In this document: positions 57,934 to 64,000 of the stretch, in pieces
Layout of the letters: every line of letters begins with the position of its first letter
How positions within the stretch are numbered: position 1 is the first letter of the stretch
DNA from: Blautia sp.
GTDB lineage: Bacteria > Bacillota > Clostridia > Lachnospirales > Lachnospiraceae
Direction: 5' to 3'
DNA length: 64,000 nt
Assembly: GCA_021772055.1 (NCBI GenBank)
Contig: JAETNR010000012.1
Coordinates: 1 to 64,000, forward strand
Made by a program: the position numbers and the translations under genes
The notes under the pieces: model-generated
Told to the model about the DNA's origin: nothing
Seen by the model: the letters and a program-made list of their open reading frames with translations, nothing else
Databases searched by the model: none

Positions 57934-58581
57934 ATGAAATCAATACTTTTAATTGGGCTTGGCCGATTCGGAAAACATATTGCCCTGCATTTAAATCAGC
58001 TTGGACATCAGACTATGGCAGTTGACCATAACGAGGAGCGTGTGGATGCGGTACTGCCATTTGTAACAAACGCGCAGATTGGCGACAGTACCAATGCCGA
58101 TTTTCTGAACTCCCTGGGTGTCCGCAATTTTGATGTATGCATTGTAGCAATCGGAAACGATTTTCAAAGCTCCCTGGAAACCACATCTTTACTAAAAGAG
58201 CTTGGTGCCAAATTTGTTGTCTCCAGAGCAGGCAGGGACATCCATGCAAAATTTCTTCTCAGGAACGGGGCCGACGAAGTGGTTTATCCGGAAAAACAGC
58301 TTGCCAAATGGACTGCCATCCGCTACAGCTCTGATCATATCATGGATTACATAGAGCTGGATGATGAGCACGCCATATTTGAGATTCCGGTACCGAAGGA
58401 CTGGGCAGGCCGATCCATCGGAAATCTTGATATTCGGAAAAAATACAGTATTAACATCATGGGTATCAAGCAGAACCACAACCTGGAACTTTCCGTCTCA
58501 CCGGACATGGTTCTGAGAGAAGGCGAAACCATGCTTGTTCTCGGGAAAAACAAAGATTTACAGAAGTGTTTCCGAATTTAA
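57934..58581 (+). CDS. TrkA/KtrA family K+ channel regulatory (RCK) protein
   Basis: SILLIGLGRFGKHIALHLNQLGH nucleotide-binding; TrkA-C tail. Confidence 0.93.
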   Translation: MKSILLIGLGRFGKHIALHLNQLGHQTMAVDHNEERVDAVLPFVTNAQIGDSTNADFLNSLGVRNFDVCIVAIGNDFQSSLETTSLLKELGAKFVVSRAGRDIHAKFLLRNGADEVVYPEKQLAKWTAIRYSSDHIMDYIELDDEHAIFEIPVPKDWAGRSIGNLDIRKKYSINIMGIKQNHNLELSVSPDMVLREGETMLVLGKNKDLQKCFRI

Positions 58582-58598
58582 CTTCAGGAGGCTGAAAT

Positions 58599-58784
58599 AT
58601 GCAGGACCTTTTACTGCTTGGAGCCGTTTTCGCAGAGCTTCTTTTTGGATTTTATATCATAAAAAAGTGGGATATGCTTTTTGATCAGCTTGATACGGAT
58701 GAAATGCCTCAGGATTCCTTTGAGATTGAAAACTCTCATACAGATTTTTTAGAGAAAAGCGTAGAAAATCACCAAACAGAATGA
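58599..58784 (+). CDS. small single-TM hypothetical protein
   Basis: 61 aa, between trkA-like and kdpD-like genes, RBS CAGGAGG. Confidence 0.6.
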   Translation: MQDLLLLGAVFAELLFGFYIIKKWDMLFDQLDTDEMPQDSFEIENSHTDFLEKSVENHQTE

Positions 58785-58838
58785 TATGATAGGGAAAGCC
58801 TGCCGTTCTTATATAAAGGCAGGCCCGGAGGAAATTCG

Positions 58839-60413
58839 ATGGAACGATTTAATAAAAAGCCCGGACAGCCTTTGGTCGACGTTGTAGCAGGATATATAAA
58901 ATCCATTGCAAGAGATATCGGCAAAAGTTTTCTTGTCCTGTTGGCTGCGACACTGATTGGCTATACATTCTGTTCCCTTGGTTTTACAGAGGCAAACCTG
59001 ATTGCTGTTTATATTTTTGGTGTGCTGGTCATCTCCATCATCACCACAAGCCGCCTGTGCGGACTGATCTCTTCCCTGGTAAGTGTGCTGGTTTTTAACT
59101 TTTTCTTTACTATTCCGCGCTTTACCTTTCATTTTTATGACCCGGATTACCTGGTAACCTTTACCATTATGTTTATGGTTGCACTGCTTACCGGTACCCT
59201 TGCAACAAAACTGAAGGAAAACGCCAGGCAGTCCGCACGGGCAGCATTCCGGACAAAAATACTTTTCGAAACCAACCAGCTTCTGCAAAAGGGGCAGGAT
59301 GAGCAGTCCGTTGTAAAGGCCGCTGCCGGACAGCTGATCAAGCTTTTAAAACGGGATCTGGTTATTTACCTGTCTGACGGCAAAGAACTCTCCACTCCCG
59401 GTATTTACCGCACAACGGACAGCGATGGGGCTGACCTGGTCTCCGAAGCTGAGCAGGCAGTCGCTATCTGGGTACTTCGCCATAAAAAACATGCCGGAGC
59501 CGGAACCGATACATTAAACAATGCCAAATGTCTTTATCTTGCCATAAGAAATAACCAGAAGGTGTACGGAGTGGTTGGAATTTCTATGAATGAGGTTCCT
59601 CTTGATGCCTTTGAAAACAGTGTCCTGCTGGCCATCCTCGGGGAATGCGCCCTTGCCCTTGAAAACATCAAAAACGCCAGAGAAAAAGAGGAGGCTGCGA
59701 TTCTTGCAAAAAATGAACAGCTCCGTGCAAACCTGCTTCGGGCAATCTCCCATGACCTGCGCACTCCGCTGACTTCTATATCCGGAAATGCCAGCAATCT
59801 TTTATTCAATTACCAGAAACTGGATGAAAGTACAAGGGGACAGATTTTTGCAGATATTTACGATGATTCCATGTGGCTCATTAATCTGGTAGAAAATCTG
59901 CTTGCTGTCACACGAATTGAAGAAGGCCGTATTAATCTGAAACAATCTCCGGAACTAATGGACGAAGTAATTTCAGAAGCATTGCGCCATATTAACCGCA
60001 GAAGTGTGGAACATACCATCCGGGTCACCAGCACACAGGATCTGATCCTTGCACAGATGGATGCGAAATTGATCGTTCAGCTGGTCATCAACCTTGTGGA
60101 CAATGCCATCAAGTATACGCCCGCCGGATCTGTCATAGAAATCCATACAGAGCAGAAAGACAAACTGGTCTTCGTTTCTGTTTCTGATAACGGTCCCGGA
60201 ATTCCTGATGAACAAAAGCCCCGTATTTTTGATATGTTCTACACAGGCACTAACAAAGTCGCTGACAGCCGCAGAAGCCTGGGGCTTGGACTCTCGTTAT
60301 GCAAATCAATTGTTACAGCTCATGGCGGCACGATTTCCATATCGGACAATCAGCCCCATGGTACGATCTTTACATTTACATTACCTACAGGGGAGGTAGA
60401 TATACATGAATAA
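58839..60413 (+). CDS. KdpD-like sensor histidine kinase lacking the N-terminal KdpD/Usp domain
   Basis: Four-TM DUF4118 region, GAF, ISHDLRTPLTSISGNASNLL H-box. Confidence 0.88.
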   Translation: MERFNKKPGQPLVDVVAGYIKSIARDIGKSFLVLLAATLIGYTFCSLGFTEANLIAVYIFGVLVISIITTSRLCGLISSLVSVLVFNFFFTIPRFTFHFYDPDYLVTFTIMFMVALLTGTLATKLKENARQSARAAFRTKILFETNQLLQKGQDEQSVVKAAAGQLIKLLKRDLVIYLSDGKELSTPGIYRTTDSDGADLVSEAEQAVAIWVLRHKKHAGAGTDTLNNAKCLYLAIRNNQKVYGVVGISMNEVPLDAFENSVLLAILGECALALENIKNAREKEEAAILAKNEQLRANLLRAISHDLRTPLTSISGNASNLLFNYQKLDESTRGQIFADIYDDSMWLINLVENLLAVTRIEEGRINLKQSPELMDEVISEALRHINRRSVEHTIRVTSTQDLILAQMDAKLIVQLVINLVDNAIKYTPAGSVIEIHTEQKDKLVFVSVSDNGPGIPDEQKPRIFDMFYTGTNKVADSRRSLGLGLSLCKSIVTAHGGTISISDNQPHGTIFTFTLPTGEVDIHE

Positions 60414-61107
60414 ACCTTTAATACTGGTAGTGGAGGATGATTCTTCCGTGCGAAACCTGATTTCAACCACATTAAAAACCAATGATTACCGGTATCTGGT
60501 TGCTGTCACCGGAGAAGCAGCAATTATGGAAGCATCCTCACATAATCCGGATATTATTCTTCTGGATCTTGGTCTTCCGGATATGGATGGCGTACAGGTC
60601 ATAAAAAAGATCCGCACCTGGTCCAATCTCCCGATCATTGTGATCAGTGCAAGAAGCGAGGATTCCGATAAAATACAGGCTCTTGACGAAGGCGCAGATG
60701 ATTATCTGACAAAGCCCTTCTCTGTGGAAGAGCTGCTGGCAAGGCTTCGAGTAACCCAGCGCCGACTCTCTTATATGACCTCTGAAATGCTGACTGCCAG
60801 TTCTGTATTTGTCAACGGAAAACTAACCATAGACTATGCCGGAGGCTGCGCCAGCATGGACGGCCAGGAACTCCACCTGACCCCCATTGAATATAAGCTT
60901 TTGTGTCTCCTTTCCAAAAACGTCGGCAAGGTCCTGACCCACACCTATATTACCCAGAATATCTGGGGCAGAAGCTGGGAAAATGATGTAGCATCCCTCC
61001 GGGTCTTCATGGCAACCCTCCGGAAAAAGCTGGAAGCAGCACCGGATTCCCCGCAATACATTCAGACCCATATCGGCGTCGGATACCGCATGATGAAGGT
61101 AGAATGA
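60406..61107 (+). CDS. KdpE-like response regulator
   Basis: ILVVEDDSSVRNLISTTLKTNDY; winged helix YIQTHIGVGYRM. Confidence 0.9.
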   Translation: MNKPLILVVEDDSSVRNLISTTLKTNDYRYLVAVTGEAAIMEASSHNPDIILLDLGLPDMDGVQVIKKIRTWSNLPIIVISARSEDSDKIQALDEGADDYLTKPFSVEELLARLRVTQRRLSYMTSEMLTASSVFVNGKLTIDYAGGCASMDGQELHLTPIEYKLLCLLSKNVGKVLTHTYITQNIWGRSWENDVASLRVFMATLRKKLEAAPDSPQYIQTHIGVGYRMMKVE

Positions 61108-61151
61108 GCCGAAACCGCCGGACAGTAAAAAACAGCAAAGCAGAATCTTTT

Positions 61152-61550
61152 TCATAAAAGAACTGCTTTGCCGTATATTTTAATAATCAACATCCAAATT
61201 TTTGTAATAAAAGAAATTACCTTTTCCGGGCCGCCTGCAGGTTCCATACACCATTGCATATCAAAATGAACCACATCATATTGATTTAAATATGTCTTAA
61301 ACTCCTTGCTCTTTGCTATTTCCAGACAGGAAAACATTTCTTCCGAGTCACAGCCCCTGCTGTAATATGCCGCAAGCATATCTGCCGTAATAGATTTGCC
61401 AAATCTCCGCGGGCGGCTATTGCAGATGAATGCATCTGTAGATTCCAAAACACTATTCGTGTAGTTGAGAAGACCTGTTTTATCTACATAAATTTTTGCA
61501 TTCAAAGCAGCCTGAAATCCACTGTTATCCGGATTTAAAAACAGCCCCAT
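61152..61550 (-). pseudogene. N-terminal fragment of an AAA-ATPase-like family protein
   Basis: GLFLNPDNSGFQAALNAKIYVDKTGLLNYTNSVLESTDAFICNSRPRRFGKSITADMLAAYYSRG is the family N-terminus; truncated after about 115 aa. Confidence 0.75.
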
Positions 61551-61618
61551 ATGCCATACACCCCTTCCTTATGCCTGATCCGTGAGACAACATTTAAACA
61601 GTTTCTACCCGACAAATT

Positions 61619-61882
61619 TCATAACTCATCCATCACAACATCATTGACAGCATCAAACGCATCCTCCAGAGCATCCAGTGCCTCTGTCAGTGTATCCAGC
61701 TTTTCCTCCTCCGCGTCCCCGTCCTCATATTCCTCAATAATATCCGCCATTGCATCCTTCAGTTTCTCCAGATAATCCGCAATGTCCTGCAATTTTAATT
61801 CTTTGTCCGCCAAAGGTGCAATATCTACTACTTTTCCCATGCTGTGTACTCCTCCATATTCCGGTTCATTTTTTTCCTGCAT
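61619..61882 (-). CDS. small acidic helical hypothetical protein
   Basis: 87 aa, likely start MGKVVDIAPLADKELKL; Asp/Glu rich. Confidence 0.65.
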   Translation of the reverse strand: MQEKNEPEYGGVHSMGKVVDIAPLADKELKLQDIADYLEKLKDAMADIIEEYEDGDAEEEKLDTLTEALDALEDAFDAVNDVVMDEL

Positions 61883-62471
61883 TCAATGCCCTTTTATATT
61901 CCTTAGCCTTTTTCAAAGTATCCGCGATAAACTCATGCTTGCCTTCCAGATACTTTTCTCTGCCGCAGTCAACAGGCGCTTTCTGTGCAAGCAATACTTT
62001 TAAATCCTCATACGCTTTGGCCGCAGAAGGTGTATCGTTCAGATAATCTCTGAAATTTATATAATTTTTCCACTCCTCACTATCTGTCAAAACAACATGG
62101 ATAAAATGCGTCTGCAGATCTCCAGAACCATCATAGTAGCTTCCGCAGGCAAACAATAGCTGATTTTGAATAGATGCCTGTGCATTGGGCCGATAGTAAA
62201 ACCCATTGTCCTTTAGTTCTTTCTCATAAGCCAGAATATCGTAGAAATCATCCACAGCAAGTGCAATATCGATAATGGGTTTTGCCTTGATGGAAAGTAC
62301 GGAAGTACTTCCTACATGCTGAATATCTTTTATCACATTTCCCAGTATTTTTTTCAGACGGGAAATGGTATTCCGGGCTTCAATTTCCCATTCTTTTTCA
62401 TGTTCACATAGCTGTACAGTTCCTCGTCTTAATCCTATCATCTGTCCAAAATTCCTTCCCGCATTTTTCAC
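61866..62471 (-). CDS. GrpB family protein (UPF0157)
   Basis: IQHVGSTSVLSIKAKPIIDIALAVDDF motif. Confidence 0.88.
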   Translation of the reverse strand: MKNAGRNFGQMIGLRRGTVQLCEHEKEWEIEARNTISRLKKILGNVIKDIQHVGSTSVLSIKAKPIIDIALAVDDFYDILAYEKELKDNGFYYRPNAQASIQNQLLFACGSYYDGSGDLQTHFIHVVLTDSEEWKNYINFRDYLNDTPSAAKAYEDLKVLLAQKAPVDCGREKYLEGKHEFIADTLKKAKEYKRALNAGKK

Positions 62472-62477
62472 TTTATT

Positions 62478-62831
62478 CTATTTTCCCATCTTTTCCTTCC
62501 ACTCGGCTTCCCTGAATCCTGTAAGGACATAATCCTCAGAAATGAGCAAAGGCCGCTTCACCAGCATGCCGTCTGTGGCAAGAAGCGTATAAATCTCATC
62601 CTCTGTCATCGTCGGCAGCTTGTCCTTTAACTGCAGTTCTCTATAAAGCATACCGCTTGTATTTACAAATTTTTTGATGGGATAACCGCTCATTTGATGC
62701 CAGGTTTTTAATTCCTGAGCATTGGGATTATCATCCTTAATGTGGCGGTCAACATACTCCACTCCATTGGCATCCAGCCATTTCTTTGCTTTCTGGCAAG
62801 TACTGCATTTGGGATATTCTATAAATAACAT
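62478..62831 (-). CDS. ArsC/Spx family protein
   Basis: MLFIEYPKCSTCQKAKKWLDANGVEY. Confidence 0.9.
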   Translation of the reverse strand: MLFIEYPKCSTCQKAKKWLDANGVEYVDRHIKDDNPNAQELKTWHQMSGYPIKKFVNTSGMLYRELQLKDKLPTMTEDEIYTLLATDGMLVKRPLLISEDYVLTGFREAEWKEKMGK

Positions 62832-62865
62832 TGCAATTCCTCCTCTGATTTTTCCTGTTCCTGCA

Positions 62866-63618
62866 TTATTGAGCCTGTATAAACTGCAAAAGAAATTCCT
62901 TGAATGCCGCGATCACCTGGTCAAGGTGATGATCATAGCAATGGGTGTCCCCCGGGATGATCACAAGCTTTGCATGATCATACAGCTTCGCCGCTTCGAT
63001 GGAATATTCCACAGGAACAGCGTCATCTGCATCCCCGTGTATCAGCAGCACAGAACCATGATATTTACTGATCAATTCTTCTGCATGGATCATCTGGGCA
63101 ATGCCAAGATAATCTCCTTTTAATTTCCTGTCCCCCAGATCCAGTTCATCCGGCACATTATCCACATCAAATTCTCTGCCAAGCAGGGAACCTTTCCGTG
63201 CTGTATCCGGGATACACAGTGCAGGTGAAAGAGGAATCAGTGCTTTAAACGTCTTTGGCCGCAGCCCTGCTGCAAGGATTGCCAAAAGTCCTCCCTGTGA
63301 ATGCCCGGTAATATAAAGATCTGTCACAAAATCAAGGGATTTTGCATAGTCTATTGCTGCCAGAACATTGGATATCCACTTAAACAGATTATGATCCTCA
63401 AATTTTCCACCGCTCATGCCGTGTCCGTACATTTCCACACGGAGTGCGGCGAAGCCGACCTCCACTGCCGCCTCTGCTGCCGCAACAATATGTGTCTCTT
63501 CCATATGTCCTGTAAATCCGTGAATAATCAGGATCAGCGGACATTTCTCTTTCTTCTCCGGCATATCCAGTTTTGCATGCAGTTTTATTCCAATATCTTC
63601 AATATAAAATTCTCTCAT
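62866..63618 (-). CDS. alpha/beta hydrolase
   Basis: ILIIHGFTGHMEE, GHSQGG nucleophile elbow, HGDADDAVP. Confidence 0.88.
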   Translation of the reverse strand: MREFYIEDIGIKLHAKLDMPEKKEKCPLILIIHGFTGHMEETHIVAAAEAAVEVGFAALRVEMYGHGMSGGKFEDHNLFKWISNVLAAIDYAKSLDFVTDLYITGHSQGGLLAILAAGLRPKTFKALIPLSPALCIPDTARKGSLLGREFDVDNVPDELDLGDRKLKGDYLGIAQMIHAEELISKYHGSVLLIHGDADDAVPVEYSIEAAKLYDHAKLVIIPGDTHCYDHHLDQVIAAFKEFLLQFIQAQ

Positions 63619-63772
63619 GATCTTTTACCTCCAAATAGCACAACCTCATATCCAAAATCCATATAGTTTTTTTATCATAATCATTCTAACAATGAATATT
63701 TTCCATGTCAATAAATGCAGCAAAAGTGGCAGCTTAACCTGTCCCTGAAGCCAGCCATGCGCATTGAACCCG

Positions 63773-64000
63773 TTATCTCTCCTTCCTCATAACAAAGTTT
63801 GTAAGATAAATCCCCTGCCGTTCTACCTGCTGCTCTTTTACTACTATATATCCTCTTTTTTCGAAAAAGGGCCTCGCTGTAATAGAAGCATGGGTCGTAA
63901 TATTCCCCTGGACTGCCAGTTCCAGAACATTACAAATACCGGAAGCAATCCCTTTTCCCTGATAATCTGCATGGACATACAGCCGATCAAGATAGCCTGT
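63773..64000 (-). CDS. GNAT family N-acetyltransferase, C-terminal part (runs off the window)
   Basis: Minus-strand translation ...TGYLDRLYVHADYQGKGIASGICNVLELAVQGNITTHASITARPFFEKRGYIVVKEQQVERQGIYLTNFVMRKER stop. Confidence 0.8.
   Translation of the reverse strand, partial: TGYLDRLYVHADYQGKGIASGICNVLELAVQGNITTHASITARPFFEKRGYIVVKEQQVERQGIYLTNFVMRKER

Noticed and set aside
1-64000. CRISPR arrays, tRNA, rRNA, prophage or conjugative modules
   Set aside because: No direct-repeat arrays, tRNA/rRNA signatures or phage/ICE proteins were recognised by eye; a tRNAscan or CRISPR finder run would be decisive

Overview
64-kb chromosomal segment that looks like a low-GC Firmicute, most likely a Lachnospiraceae gut anaerobe (inferred from protein style, T-box, CIRCE, and IS types). 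About two thirds is an accessory carbohydrate-utilisation region: a NahK-like sugar kinase with a nucleotidyltransferase; a PucR / aminotransferase / DapA-family lyase / 2-hydroxyacid dehydrogenase / ABC transporter / GH106-like operon; a LacI / UroD-like / beta-helix cluster with a truncated permease; and a GH78 rhamnosidase with a YesMN-type two-component system and a second, paralogous ABC transporter. The right third is mostly housekeeping: glgP, ileS with a T-box leader, two S11 D,D-carboxypeptidases, an exonuclease, a nucleoside hydrolase, an HtrA protease, a uracil permease, a VanRS-like system, a CIRCE-controlled hsp20 and dnaJ-like pair, and a Trk/Ktr K+ system with a KdpDE-like two-component system. 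Two insertion sequences (IS1182-like and ISLre2-like) and several pseudogenes are present. The most unusual signal is a 329-bp near-continuous palindrome at 43367..43695. Its outer 80-nt arms match at 79/80 positions, and it lies between the divergent ileS and D,D-carboxypeptidase promoters. Other notable items are a cobalamin riboswitch with a second structured leader segment and a second terminator ahead of a small Cys-rich protein, a toxin-antitoxin locus whose toxin is broken but whose promoter/operator and antitoxin are intact, and two solute-binding proteins without a lipobox. All calls come from reading the sequence; no database search or folding program was run.
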